DNA from: Phytoactinopolyspora mesophila | GTDB lineage: Bacteria > Actinomycetota > Actinomycetes > Jiangellales > Jiangellaceae | DNA length: 35,945 bases | NCBI RefSeq assembly: GCF_010122465.1 | Contig: NZ_WLZY01000019.1 | Span: forward strand, 1 to 35,945 | Direction of reading: 5' to 3' | Made by a program: the position numbers and the translations under genes | Part shown: positions 7,902 through 17,334 of the stretch, piece by piece | Position numbering within the stretch: the stretch's first letter is position 1 | Layout: the number at the start of each line of letters is the position of its first letter | The notes under the pieces: generated by a model | What the model was told of the DNA's origin: nothing | What the model saw: only the letters and a program-made list of their open reading frames with translations | The model's database searches: none

Positions 7902-8658
7902 GGCCTCACATTGTCCGTCACCACCGAAATCGCCCGCACTGTCACAATTGGACCGAGGAAGTAGTCACGCAACAAAGGTCAGCTTATAGGCCGGCGCTGA
8001 CGGCGTTGGACCGAAAGTCCAGCATCCGCTAGCTGCAGATCTCAAATTCGCTTCCGGCCCTCACGCCAGAGTACTCGGCCTCGATAGAGTGCCCGGCTTG
8101 GCCGTGGCTCGAGATTGCCGTGAAGCGCAACCGATTCGTCGAAGCTCACCGGCGCGCCGAGAGAATCGGCCGCTGCTGGAACCCAAGGCCAGCGCCCTCG
8201 CGGGGATACAAACATTATGTCACCGCACATCCCAGGCCCAGCGTTCGTGAGCGGTTCCTACCGCCGGCTGTTCCAGATCGACAAGTGTTTCCGGATAGCC
8301 AGGTCCGATCTCGCTGCCAGACCCATCTACCACGATGCTAAGGAGCCGATCGAGGCGCACCTTGACCATCGTGTTCGTCACACTCGCCGTCTCTGGCTGG
8401 ATCGAGGGCACCACCGGTACGTCGATTGAAAAGCACGGCACAACCACTCGCCACCACGGTACGAGACCGGCGCCGCTGCTGCGCACAATTTGACTCAGCT
8501 CGGGCTACAAACTACACCACGGACTGTCCGGAAACGCGAGGCAGTTCAGACCCCTCGACAGCTACCGAATCAGACTCACACCGGCAGGCAACGGTGAGCG
8601 TACGAATAAGGATCACTCACTATACGTGAGAACCTGCTGGGCGCGCGAACGATCTGGG
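7902..8658. other. 757-bp stretch without an intact gene
   Basis: The only recognisable content is the decayed dehydrogenase fragment at about 7975-8172 on the minus strand, listed separately. Short open frames at 8220-8486 on both strands have no family features that I recognise. No terminator hairpin with a T-run was seen after cysH. Confidence 0.6.
7975..8172 (-). pseudogene. Decayed N-terminal fragment of an MDR dehydrogenase
   Basis: Translated with frame changes, the minus strand gives APVSFDESVALHGNLEPRP, then IEAEYSGVRAGSEFE, then SAASGCWTFGPTPSAPAY. These three blocks line up in order with the first ~80 residues of the intact dehydrogenase at 8659-9696 (VTLGQRTVREPGPSQAL, TEYSGVSVGTEL, RAATGRPTQIFGPMPYVPGY). 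At least two shifts separate them, one explained by a single extra T near 8085. Nothing beyond this point aligns. It is a dead third copy of the dehydrogenase family in this window. Confidence 0.6.
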
Positions 8659-9696
8659 CTAGTCGCCCGGCCGTTCGCGCCAGTCGATCACTACCCCGTT
8701 GAGCCCGTCCCGTTGCGACGCGAACAATTGACTGTAAATGGCGGCTGACTTCTGCCAGGGTACAAAATCACTTATCAGAGGGTGTAGATTAAGAGCGCCA
8801 CTCATCAGCAGGCGCAGTACGCCGGCCTGACACCGTCGATCACCGACTCCCCCAGGAACAAGGACGCGGATACCCTTCTCGGCAAGGGGAGTGAGACGAA
8901 GTTCCAAACGGAGCTCGTGGGTGGCGCCCACTTGCGCAAACGTGCCGCCCTTGCCCAGGCATTCCACCGCGTCATCGACCAACGACGCCCCACCAGTTCC
9001 AGTAGCCTCAGCTACCACGTCCACGCCCAACGCGTGCCTGTCAGCAATCTGTGCAGACACAGGCCCCTCGTTGGCATCGACTGCCCAATCGACACAGTGA
9101 GCTGCAGAAAGTTCGAGCCGTTTAGGGACGACGTCGGTCCCGATGACGTACGCTCCACGTAACCGCGCGAGCTGCGCCATCGCCTGACCTATTAGACCTT
9201 GACCCAATATAAGAATGACGTCACCGGTCTTCAGGCAGGCCATATTTAAGGCATTGGCACCAACAGCTGGCTGAGCAAATAGGGCAGCTGTCGGGAGCCG
9301 GTCATTCGGCTCGATTCGATGCAATCCCGAGATATCTGAGACGAAGTAGCGTTGATGAGTTCCGCTGGTGACGCACGCAACTGTATCACCAACTTGAAAG
9401 TCTGCACTCGCTGCCTGCTCCCCGACTGCCATTACCCGGCCAACAGCCTGATAACCCGGCACGTATGGCATTGGGCCGAAGATCTGAGTAGGTCTGCCGG
9501 TTGCAGCTCTCAATTCGGTGCCGACGCTCACGCCAGAGTACTCGGTTTTGATGAGAGCCTGACTTGGTCCCGGTTCTCGCACCGTGCGCTGACCCAGGGT
9601 GACCTTCTCCACATCTTCCACAATCAGCGCAGGCGCACTGTCCGGAATATCCGACTCCCTTGTCCGTTTGGTTCTACTTGCGTTCGGAATGCTCAT
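8659..9696 (-). CDS. MDR-family dehydrogenase without zinc ligands (BchC-like)
   Basis: A 345-residue medium-chain dehydrogenase/reductase. The GroES-like domain contains YSGVSVGTEL, where classical zinc alcohol dehydrogenases have a zinc-binding Cys. No structural-zinc cysteine cluster is visible, so it is probably zinc-independent. A Rossmann domain follows with GQGLIGQ near the middle. Such proteins often act on sugar-like alcohols, and in some bacteria the same domain is fused to a Gfo/Idh/MocA domain. Here two Gfo/Idh genes lie directly upstream on the same strand. ATG 9696 has a GGAGGAG site eight bases before it. A paralog is at 26514-27542 and a dead fragment at 7975-8172. The substrate is unknown. 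Confidence 0.82.
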   Translation of the reverse strand: MSIPNASRTKRTRESDIPDSAPALIVEDVEKVTLGQRTVREPGPSQALIKTEYSGVSVGTELRAATGRPTQIFGPMPYVPGYQAVGRVMAVGEQAASADFQVGDTVACVTSGTHQRYFVSDISGLHRIEPNDRLPTAALFAQPAVGANALNMACLKTGDVILILGQGLIGQAMAQLARLRGAYVIGTDVVPKRLELSAAHCVDWAVDANEGPVSAQIADRHALGVDVVAEATGTGGASLVDDAVECLGKGGTFAQVGATHELRLELRLTPLAEKGIRVLVPGGVGDRRCQAGVLRLLMSGALNLHPLISDFVPWQKSAAIYSQLFASQRDGLNGVVIDWRERPGD

Positions 9697-10062
9697 CCGC
9701 CCTACTCCTCCATTCTCGACAGGTTCAATATGAGGAATGAATCACGGCGCACCGACCGCAGGGCCGAATTACACTTCTTCGATAGTCAGACTGTATATCC
9801 AACACGGCCTTAGCTAATCTAGCCTGTAATCCACATAACCGTCTCCCCTCGCAAATGCGCCGCCAGCCACTTGTCTATAAACGCACGCTTTCCGATATGC
9901 AGGACGTCGATCGCAACTCCAAATCTATTCTCAGCCACCCCGAATAGCCGAATACGCACGCATCGAATCTCGAGCAGCACAGCCGAAGGATCTACTTGAC
10001 GAGCCCTCACAGGACGTCGTCAACAAGGGACCTCCGGAATCTAGCCCGATTCTGGCTCACCG
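9697..10062. other. 366-bp gap with no supported gene
   Basis: It lies between two minus-strand genes. A 63-codon open frame at 9819-10010 (minus, GTG start) has no ribosome site and no family I can name. The gap carries the leader and ribosome site of the dehydrogenase gene. Confidence 0.5.
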
Positions 10063-10968
10063 TCAATCCTTTCTCATAACTTGTGGAGGATTGGCCTTAA
10101 GACTTGGATCCTGGGAAGCAATGTCTTCAAATAGGCGTACGGGGGTGATGAACTGTTCATAGGGCATCAGGGGTTTACCTGTCGAGATAGTGTCCAGGAA
10201 TTTCTCCAGGCCACGTGCCAAAGCAAGATAACGATTCCTACTACCGTGAGACGGCACGCCGAGATCGCGGGCTACCACGCCACCGCGGCCTATCATCATC
10301 GTTTGCCAGCTTTCGTGGTCGCACCTGACTAATGAAATCACAAGTTGGGTCACCGGATCTGATTCTGTCTCGCACGTGATGGTTACGCTATGATCAACGC
10401 GAGCGACCCGAACGTTTGCCAGATCCGGGTTACCGAGAATCTCCAGCGCCCCTTCGACCGTGTGACATCCATAAAAGCTAAGACCACCGTACGGAGAGTC
10501 TGGGTCAGCTGGCCCAGTTAGGAACACGACACGCGGTGGCCCGATTCTTTGTAATGCGGAATGCGACTCAACTACACCTGGAATGAATCGCATAGCCGCC
10601 CAACAGGCAAGAATGGCGTTTCCTCGCCGCGCGGCTTCAATAATTTCCTTCACATCGGCGACGGTAGTGGCGCAAGGCTTGTTTACATAAACATGCTTTC
10701 CGGCTGACAAGAACGGTACAGCGTTCTGGCGATGAAGCCCTCCGTGGAGATCGGTGACTATCGCGGCGTCGACATCATCGACCAGTTCCTCGGGATCATC
10801 GACAACTTTCTCGATCTTTCCTGCGGCGGCGAGGTCAAGATTTCGCTTCGTTCGCCCTCCAGTTAACGCAACTACACGGAATCCGTTGTAGGACTTATCA
10901 ATATTCAGATACTGAATGAACTTTTCAGCGTGTGGGCTGTCGGTGCCAGCGATTGCTATTCGTTGCAC
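10063..10968 (-). CDS. Gfo/Idh/MocA-family oxidoreductase, paralog 1
   Basis: A 301-residue NAD(P)-dependent oxidoreductase. The N-terminal nucleotide-binding start is IAIAGTDSPHA. The usual (E/D)KP motif after strand 4 reads NKPCATTVAD, so Glu is replaced by Asn while the catalytic-type Lys is kept. YGCHTVE carries the conserved His of the C-terminal domain. The GTG start at 10968 has GGGAGGA before it. It is clearly paralogous to the gene at 12032-12904: both start with a short strand leading to GTD-PHA and share HGGLHRQ-AVP and YGCHTVE. These enzymes usually oxidise or reduce sugars or cyclitols. It probably belongs with the downstream MDR dehydrogenase in one operon. Confidence 0.85.
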   Translation of the reverse strand: MQRIAIAGTDSPHAEKFIQYLNIDKSYNGFRVVALTGGRTKRNLDLAAAGKIEKVVDDPEELVDDVDAAIVTDLHGGLHRQNAVPFLSAGKHVYVNKPCATTVADVKEIIEAARRGNAILACWAAMRFIPGVVESHSALQRIGPPRVVFLTGPADPDSPYGGLSFYGCHTVEGALEILGNPDLANVRVARVDHSVTITCETESDPVTQLVISLVRCDHESWQTMMIGRGGVVARDLGVPSHGSRNRYLALARGLEKFLDTISTGKPLMPYEQFITPVRLFEDIASQDPSLKANPPQVMRKD

Positions 10969-11333
10969 GAGTCCTCCCTTGAGTTGTGATATTCCGTCGG
11001 CGGTTTTTCAGTGTCCAACTGAATCTGCGCGGATCCTATCTCGTCCCATAGCCCAATGGATGGGAAATTCTTGCGCGACACGCCTCTTCCGTAAAGGAGG
11101 CGATTCTCGCTAGCCGGCGACCCTCGGGTCCCACCGCGTCGCTTGAGCCCCTTTGGCGTACGGAGCAACGGCCTAATGGAATTGTGACGTAGGGTTGATA
11201 CGCGCCGACCCGTCACTATCACGAGCTGCTGGAGGGGGGCCGCAGTTAGAGTTGCGGTCGCCGCTGATGTCGCGCCTCGTTGATTCGTTCACAGTAAGCC
11301 GGCAAGGTCTTGTGGATCTCGTCTTCGGTGCAC

Positions 11334-11697
11334 CTAGACCTGGGTCTTCTCGTCCAGGCTGAGCACGACCGCCGCGCCCGGCGGATCGAGGCACAGGCCG
11401 ACGTCAGCGCCAGAATCCGACCCTGACCTCAGCCGGGCCCTGCTCCCTCGGTGCCGCATGCGAACGCTCGGCCAGCCCAGGAACCCCGTGGCTGCGTACC
11501 GGGAAAGCCACAGGTCCACCCGTCGACCGCGAAACCCCAGCCAACACCGCGACCTCCTTCTTCTGCCGACCCTCGGCCCGCCACAACACAATCCGCGCCC
11601 GGTTCGCCACATTCGCCGGCACGTCCCGGCTCTCGGCAGGGCCCGCAGGTCCGCTTCCTCACCTGCCGTCAACTGCATCATCCCAGTCAACAACATG
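11334..11697 (-). pseudogene. IS630-family transposase remnant
   Basis: Reading across two frames gives MQLTAGEEADLRAL, then CPANVANRARIVLW, RAEGRQKKEVAVLAGVSRST, VDLWLSRYAA and HGVPGLAERSHAAPREQ. This is the helix-turn-helix N-terminal region of IS630/Tc1-type transposases. It jumps to LDPPGAAVVLSLDEKTQV, the segment with the first catalytic Asp. The DNA between these blocks, the remaining catalytic residues and the C-terminus are missing, and frameshifts break the rest. No terminal repeats were found. It is a dead relic. Confidence 0.75.
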
Positions 11698-11904
11698 ATC
11701 ACGAAATCTACGTAAAGACACCGGAACCACAGGACACTAGGTCGCGAACTCCGTGCGCTGTGCCCGTCGCATCCCGCAACCGCCGAAACTGCTTGATGCA
11801 CCTGGATTAGCCCGCCCACCGACGAACAACGGATGCCGCCAGGTCGCCAAACCATCTGGTTCTATTGTAACGACGCCCGACTCTGCTGACAGGTTCCGCA
11901 CCGA

Positions 11905-11932
11905 CCCAAGCCCAAGCCCAAGCCCAAGCCCA
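11905..11932. repeat. CCCAAG hexanucleotide tandem repeat
   Basis: Four perfect CCCAAG units are followed by CCCA, in non-coding DNA upstream of the IS630 relic. It is a simple microsatellite-like tract with no assigned role. Confidence 0.9.
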
Positions 11933-12031
11933 CGAAAGATATACACACGAGCCACTGCGATTGATAAGAATCAACTGCGAGTCTCTTCCTCCTTCATCTC
12001 TCAAAATGAAACTGAATACGTCATGGTTAGG

Positions 12032-12904
12032 CTAGGTTGCGAGTTGAGCTTTAGAAATATTCTCAAAGAGCTTCACTGGTGCAACAAGCTGTCCGTACGG
12101 CGTTTGCTGGGCATTCATGTTGACGGCGTCGAGAAACTTGGCCAGGCCGCGGGTGACGGGGAAGTAGTGGTCCGAAGGATCGCCAACTTCCGATGCCACT
12201 ATTCCGCCCGAGCCGATCATCATGGCGCCCCACATCTCTTCAGCGCCTTCGTCTATCTTCACTAAGGACATGATCAACCGAATGGGAGGCTTGGTTTCGG
12301 TGCGGCCTATGACAGTGATGTCGTGATTAGCCTGCTCGACATGTACATCATTGCTGAACTCTGGATTTCCAAGCACTTCCATCGCGAACTCGACTGTGTG
12401 GCAGCCGTAGAATATGTGACCACCATAAGGGAGTTCGGGATTCGTTGGGCCGCCTACACTGAGAACCTGAAGCTCACCAAGGCGGCTCGCGGAATCACGC
12501 AGTTTGTCGACGAGTGGACTGAACCGCATGCCTGACGATGAGCCGACAACAACGTCCGCTTGCCGTGCGGCTTCGATGATCGCTTCCGCGTCGGCAACTG
12601 TGACTGCGAGGGGCTTTTCGATGTAGACATGCTTTCCCGCCGTCAACAACGGTACCGCGCTCTGCCGATGCAAGCCGCCATGCATGTGGCCGACAACTGC
12701 GACATCGACCCGATCAATAAGAGCACTGACGTCATCGACTATCTCCTCAACCCCACCCAGTTCCGCCAATTCGATGTTCCTTTGAGTTTGCCCTCCAGCA
12801 ATTGCCACGAAGCGGAATCCCTCGTAGGCTTTATCGACGTTGAGATAACGAACATAGTAGTCGGCGTGCGGGCAATCGGTGCCAACAAGTCCTAGACGTA
12901 ACAA
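12032..12904 (-). CDS. Gfo/Idh/MocA-family oxidoreductase, paralog 2
   Basis: A 290-residue relative of the protein at 10063-10968. It begins LRLGLVGTDCPHA and has the canonical EKPLAVTVAD motif and YGCHTVE. The start is placed at TTG 12904. It has AGGAGGAG just upstream, and it aligns residue for residue with the start of paralog 1. The ATG at 12925 lies upstream of that ribosome site. Together with the paralog and the MDR dehydrogenase it probably forms an oxidoreductase set on one substrate. It has the canonical EKP motif that paralog 1 lacks. Confidence 0.85.
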   Translation of the reverse strand: MLRLGLVGTDCPHADYYVRYLNVDKAYEGFRFVAIAGGQTQRNIELAELGGVEEIVDDVSALIDRVDVAVVGHMHGGLHRQSAVPLLTAGKHVYIEKPLAVTVADAEAIIEAARQADVVVGSSSGMRFSPLVDKLRDSASRLGELQVLSVGGPTNPELPYGGHIFYGCHTVEFAMEVLGNPEFSNDVHVEQANHDITVIGRTETKPPIRLIMSLVKIDEGAEEMWGAMMIGSGGIVASEVGDPSDHYFPVTRGLAKFLDAVNMNAQQTPYGQLVAPVKLFENISKAQLAT

Positions 12905-13116
12905 GGCTCCTCCTCTTGATTCCATCTGTTAATGCGTCATAGCAATATCGTGAAAAATTCGCGAGATCTCCAGTTGCCCGCTTGGCTCTAGGTCGTTGGA
13001 TAGCATTATTCTACGGGCGCCCTCCTCCGCCTAGGGCGTCGATTCACGCTGGCGTATTCTCCACCTGAAGTCGTCGAGATAGAATGTTTGGACGTCGCCC
13101 GCGTGGCTGGTTCAGC

Positions 13117-15147
13117 CTATGCGAGTGGTCGCCAGTAGAGTTTGCCGTTCCTTGTGGCGATGACGATCCGGCCATTGACGGCTCCGATGGTTTGTGCGCC
13201 GGTAGGCGCTTTGTCGAGCGTGGTCCATGGGGCTCGGCCTTTTGCTTCGGCGGGACGGTAGATGATGTGACCTTCGTCGGTGAGGGCGATGAGGGTGTTC
13301 CACCAGGCCTCGAGGGAGATGATGCCGTCTGCGTCATCGACGCGCTGCCATTCGGTGTCTATCAGTGCTGGGGTGCGTGCCCAGAGCGCGCCGTCGGCGA
13401 CGGCGAACAGTTCGGAGAACTTGCTAGCTATGTCGACAACGGATAGGTGAGCTTTGGCGAAGGGATGCCATGCCCTGTTCTCTGTAACGGCATGCCGCCA
13501 GGACATGCCGTCCTGTTGGTCAACAGCCAGGAGTCGCCCGCTGGTTGACTCTGTGGCCGCTAGCGCCGTCATGCGCGTGGCATCGCCGATGTCGCGCCAG
13601 GCGATGTTTTGCGGGGTGGCGTCGCGGCAGTAGAGGCGACCATCTCGACCAATGGCGAAGAGGCGGTGTTCGAACGTAGCAATCGAGGAGATGAGCGGTG
13701 CGTCGCCGATCAGTTCCCAGGTATTCGGTGAGATGCGCTGGCTGAGGCGGGTGATGACATTTCGGGTAGTATGTGGCACTGCACTCTTCGTGTCTGACGC
13801 TGGCACGCACTTGCTTGCACCATCGTCCTGGGTCGCGGAGGAGGAACACAGGCCGTTTGCCCAGTCGGTGGTGGCAGCGGTGAAGACGGTTCCGTTGCGG
13901 CGGAAGATGCCCATAGTGGCGTATCCGCCCATTCCGTGGCCGCGCCAGGAAGTGAGATCGGCGTGGGCGAGGATGGCGAAGTCTTCGGGGGTGCCGTCGT
14001 GGCCGGTGGCTCTGGGGATGCCGTCGTCGGTGAGGGTGTACTCGGCGGCGTCGGTTTCATAGCCAACGATGTCCTGTCCCCGGCCGAATGTGCCGTCGTC
14101 CTCGAAGGCGACGCCATCAAACACCCAATGCTCCGGGAAACACACTTCGTACGCGGCATCCTCCCGGCGAGCGCCGGGTCCGGTCTTGCCGAGGAACGAG
14201 TCCCCCATCGAATGCACCGCGCCATTTCGGGTACTGACGCCGGTCATAAAGTTGGGTGGTCGGTCGAGAGGTGCCGACCACCACTCGGTGGTGACACGGT
14301 CGTTCTCGACTCCGGTGAGGGGATCAAGGAGTGGGCTTCGGTAGCAGATGATCTGCCGGTCATCATCGGCGAAACGGATTTGCCAATTGCACACGTTACC
14401 GCTAAAGAACGCAACGTTACCGCCCCGAACGACGAACTCCTCGACGTTATCTCGCATTTGCTTCGACCAATACTCGTCATGCCCGACCGACAACAACAGT
14501 TGGTACCGGGACAGCAACTCAGGCTCACGATGCAGGTCCACACTGGTACAGCAGTCCACGGTGAAGCCCTCGGATTCGGCCCAGGCCAGGAAGCGTCCCT
14601 CCCACCGCTCGAAGAACTGCACCCACAGCGGGTTCGGGCGCTGGCAAGACACGACATGCGCCCGTTCGACCAGGTCATCGTTGTGTTCAGATACCTGACC
14701 GGTAGCACTGGGCGGGTCGGGAAACCCGTCATACAAACTCTTGCCAAGCATGCCCGTCGCAATCGGAGACCAACCGTTATACGCCTCATACGTGGACACC
14801 GCCACACTTAATAACATCCGGCTGCTCGGCGCAGATGCCTTTACCACAAAGAACAACCGAGTGCTCACCCCATCACCAGCGACCAAGTCTGCGGTGTAGA
14901 CGCCACTCGGCCAATCATCCGGGACTGTCAGACTGGTCAGGGTGGGCCAGCCACAGCCACGCTCGTGCGCCTTAAGCGGCGTGGCGTGCTCACCACACCA
15001 CGCCGTCTCACGGTGCACCACCTCGGCCGAAGGCACTCGTCTGATCTCGATGCCGACTTCGCCCTCGCCCTGCAAGCTGGCATGTAAACCAACCGTCTCG
15101 CCCGGGTACACCGACCGCTCCGAACAGTAACCCTCAATCGTCACCAC
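13117..15147 (-). CDS. N,N-dimethylformamidase large-subunit-like protein with C-terminal propeller repeats
   Basis: A 676-residue protein. The N-terminal two-thirds match the N,N-dimethylformamidase beta-subunit family: STYEAYNGW near 118-126, GHDEYW near 222-227, then GGNVAFFSGN and EHWVFDG. In known enzymes this subunit holds a mononuclear iron site that hydrolyses a formamide C-N bond. From about residue 475 there are five repeats of ~40 residues (W-x-x-I/V-G/D, then LFAIGRDGRLYCRD-like strands), resembling tectonin/PQQ-type propeller blades. No small subunit gene is nearby. The start is ambiguous among clustered GTG codons. GTG 15147 is eight bases after GAGGAG; the first GTG (15156) overlaps that site. 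A decayed paralog lies at about 27845-29066. The true substrate is unknown and is likely an amide. Confidence 0.82.
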   Translation of the reverse strand: MVTIEGYCSERSVYPGETVGLHASLQGEGEVGIEIRRVPSAEVVHRETAWCGEHATPLKAHERGCGWPTLTSLTVPDDWPSGVYTADLVAGDGVSTRLFFVVKASAPSSRMLLSVAVSTYEAYNGWSPIATGMLGKSLYDGFPDPPSATGQVSEHNDDLVERAHVVSCQRPNPLWVQFFERWEGRFLAWAESEGFTVDCCTSVDLHREPELLSRYQLLLSVGHDEYWSKQMRDNVEEFVVRGGNVAFFSGNVCNWQIRFADDDRQIICYRSPLLDPLTGVENDRVTTEWWSAPLDRPPNFMTGVSTRNGAVHSMGDSFLGKTGPGARREDAAYEVCFPEHWVFDGVAFEDDGTFGRGQDIVGYETDAAEYTLTDDGIPRATGHDGTPEDFAILAHADLTSWRGHGMGGYATMGIFRRNGTVFTAATTDWANGLCSSSATQDDGASKCVPASDTKSAVPHTTRNVITRLSQRISPNTWELIGDAPLISSIATFEHRLFAIGRDGRLYCRDATPQNIAWRDIGDATRMTALAATESTSGRLLAVDQQDGMSWRHAVTENRAWHPFAKAHLSVVDIASKFSELFAVADGALWARTPALIDTEWQRVDDADGIISLEAWWNTLIALTDEGHIIYRPAEAKGRAPWTTLDKAPTGAQTIGAVNGRIVIATRNGKLYWRPLA

Positions 15148-15594
15148 AGACACCACTCCTCATCAGACTCGACCAGCGGCTGCATACCGGGTCGCGGGCT
15201 CAATGCGGCACTGCTGGACTAGCGCGCTCCAAAACATGAGGCGGCTTGCCCGGATAAGACCTACCCTCAGCGCCGTCAAGATCAAATCGCGGCGTCGACG
15301 TGCCGCGCGGTACTCGCGGGCAGCCAGAAGCCGACACATCATGCTCGACCTGGTGTTCGGATCAGCCCAAGTAAAGTCTCTCGCAGCTCAAAATGAAATG
15401 CTTAATTCACTCTAGCACAGCGTGAAGTCTCTACGGCTTCAATAGATGGTTGAGAATGCGTGGTCTTGGTGCGCTCAAGCCAGCCGTACGAATCACTATG
15501 AAGGACCGATTCCGCCGCGTTCAATGCGGTCGTCCGATCTTCGGCGCACCACAAAGGGCGCTGAGATGACCTTGGCTAGCACCGATGGCGAAGG
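15148..15594. other. 447-bp gap upstream of the DMFase-like gene
   Basis: It lies between the gamma-glutamyltransferase stop and the DMFase-like start, both on the minus strand. It presumably carries the promoter of the DMFase-like gene. The AT-rich part is at 15365-15420. No gene or clear promoter pair can be defended. Confidence 0.45.
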
Positions 15595-17334
15595 TCAGAT
15601 TCCGATCCCGATCGACTTGCGGAAGACGTCCACGCCGCCGACGAGCTCGCCATCATCAAGCTGGATCCCCAGAGGCTTTGCGAGCGAGCTCTGTGTCCCT
15701 GTCTCATATACGGTTTCCACCTCGTGGCCGCGCTGCGCCAATCCATCCAACGTGTCGCTTCGAACGCGGTCATCGATCACTACTGTCCGAACCGTGGGCC
15801 CGATCGGCGCAGACGGATCGGCGCCTTCGCAGTGCAGCCGGGGAGCGCCTATCGCTTCCTGTACGTCCATGCCGAAGTCGACGATGTTAATGATGCATTG
15901 GAACATAGCCGTTACAACCCGCCGCGCGCCTGGCGCGCCGAGCGCCACGATGGGCTCGCCATCCTTGAACAGCATTACTGGAGTTGCATGTCCAAGCTGC
16001 TTCTTCGACGGGCCGACAGAGTTTGGCGTGCCTGGTTCGGGGTTCATCCACATGGTGACGTCGTACAAGTTGACGCCCGTGCCAGGCGTAACAACACACG
16101 ACCCGAAAGCCAGACCTAACGTCTGGGTAAAGGTGACAAGGTTGCCCTGGCTGTCTGCTGCGGCGATGTGGGTGGTGTCGCGTCCGCCCGGGTCTCCGGC
16201 CACGCTCGTCGGTGCAGGAGTGAGACGGGAGAACGGCCAGGGATTGCCTGGCCGGGTATGTTTGGCGACCTGGTCATCGGCAAACCCCTCCAGCAGGGTC
16301 GCCGCATACGCCTTATCGATGAGCGCATCAGCAGGAACAGTGGTTCCTTCCGGGTCACCTACATACACGAAGCGGTCTGTCCACGCCTGCCGCATGATCT
16401 CGGCGATGAGATGCAGGCACTGAACCGACCACCGATCGCGCGAGCGAAGGTCGATCTGCTCAGCAAGGTTGAGCATCTCGATCAAGGTGAGTCCACCTGT
16501 CATGCCCGATGACGTCACCAACTCGTAGTCTCTATAGGTTGAGCGCAGCCCGCTGGTGACCTCTGGCCGATACTGAGCGAGGTCGCTCGCCGAGAGGACA
16601 CCTCCCCCAGCTTGAACGTAGTCACATATGGAGTTCCCTATGTCTCCGCGGTAGAACGCGTCCGTGCCGTCCACCGCGACCTGTTCGATCGTGGTGGCCA
16701 GATCCGGCTGCGTCACTGGACGTCCACTCCCCTGGTAGATGCCGTCGGGGAACGGGATGCCATTGGTAAGAAAGATGCGGTTGATTTCGTCGTAACCCTG
16801 CAGATGCTCGAGGTGCGTCGCAAAGCTCGCAAGGTCTTCCTCGTCCACAGCAAACCCTGTCCGAGCCAACGCAACCGCCGGCTGTAATAGCTCCTGCCAT
16901 GGCATAGTCGCATGACGTGCGTGTAGCTCGGCTAGTCCAGAGACGTACGTTGGCACACCTACGGAGAGGAAGCCTCGCTCGTTTCTGGTCCCTTCGACCC
17001 CCTTCCAACCGAACATCGAGGACGATGTGTCGTACAGGTAGGGCACGAACACGTCTTCAGATAATCCCGCAGGGGTCCGCCCGTAGAAGTTGATCTCAGT
17101 GGTCTCGCCCGTCGTTCCCGAGTGTGCGAGCAGCACGCCAACCCCACCGACGCTGTTCATCGCCGTCTCACGCACCGCGGTCACGAAGCTCATCGCCACG
17201 GCCGCGTCGAACGCATTACCACCTGCTCGCAGGATGGACGCTCCAGTCTCTGCGCCCTCAATGTTGTGGGCCACGACCATCCCGCGTTCACTGCGTGCCG
17301 GGCTCTTCGCCACAAGACGTGCCGTACGACTCAT
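15595..17334 (-). CDS. Gamma-glutamyltransferase family Ntn-hydrolase
   Basis: A 579-residue member of the GGT family, whose precursors cleave themselves to expose an N-terminal Thr. That Thr is T387 here, in DTTHIAAADSQGN (386-398). Family features ERGMVVAH near 16-23 and GGNAFDAAVA near 38-47 are present. No signal peptide is visible, so it may act in the cytoplasm, unlike the glutathione-degrading periplasmic enzymes. Members also include acylases and other amidases. The ATG overlaps the maoC stop (ATGA) and has AAGGAG before it, so the two are co-translated. The substrate could be a gamma-glutamyl amide or another amide. Confidence 0.87.
   Translation of the reverse strand: MSRTARLVAKSPARSERGMVVAHNIEGAETGASILRAGGNAFDAAVAMSFVTAVRETAMNSVGGVGVLLAHSGTTGETTEINFYGRTPAGLSEDVFVPYLYDTSSSMFGWKGVEGTRNERGFLSVGVPTYVSGLAELHARHATMPWQELLQPAVALARTGFAVDEEDLASFATHLEHLQGYDEINRIFLTNGIPFPDGIYQGSGRPVTQPDLATTIEQVAVDGTDAFYRGDIGNSICDYVQAGGGVLSASDLAQYRPEVTSGLRSTYRDYELVTSSGMTGGLTLIEMLNLAEQIDLRSRDRWSVQCLHLIAEIMRQAWTDRFVYVGDPEGTTVPADALIDKAYAATLLEGFADDQVAKHTRPGNPWPFSRLTPAPTSVAGDPGGRDTTHIAAADSQGNLVTFTQTLGLAFGSCVVTPGTGVNLYDVTMWMNPEPGTPNSVGPSKKQLGHATPVMLFKDGEPIVALGAPGARRVVTAMFQCIINIVDFGMDVQEAIGAPRLHCEGADPSAPIGPTVRTVVIDDRVRSDTLDGLAQRGHEVETVYETGTQSSLAKPLGIQLDDGELVGGVDVFRKSIGIGI

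Larger units (their letters stand above)
10969..12031. other. 1.06-kb gap containing transposase debris
   Basis: It separates the two Gfo/Idh paralogs. It holds the IS630-type transposase relic (about 11334-11697, minus) and a hexanucleotide repeat (11905-11932), both listed separately. No intact gene was found. The debris probably split what was once a continuous Gfo-Gfo-dehydrogenase operon. Confidence 0.6.

Noticed and set aside
8659-9696. Calling the MDR protein a zinc alcohol dehydrogenase
   Set aside because: The catalytic-zinc Cys position reads Ser/Gly in YSGVSVGTEL, and the structural-zinc cysteines are absent.
9819-10010. 63-codon open frame on the minus strand
   Set aside because: No ribosome site before the GTG and no recognisable family; not enough to call a gene.
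11905-11932. The CCCAAG repeat as a CRISPR or regulatory array
   Set aside because: Units are six bases with no spacers; a simple tandem tract in debris-rich DNA.
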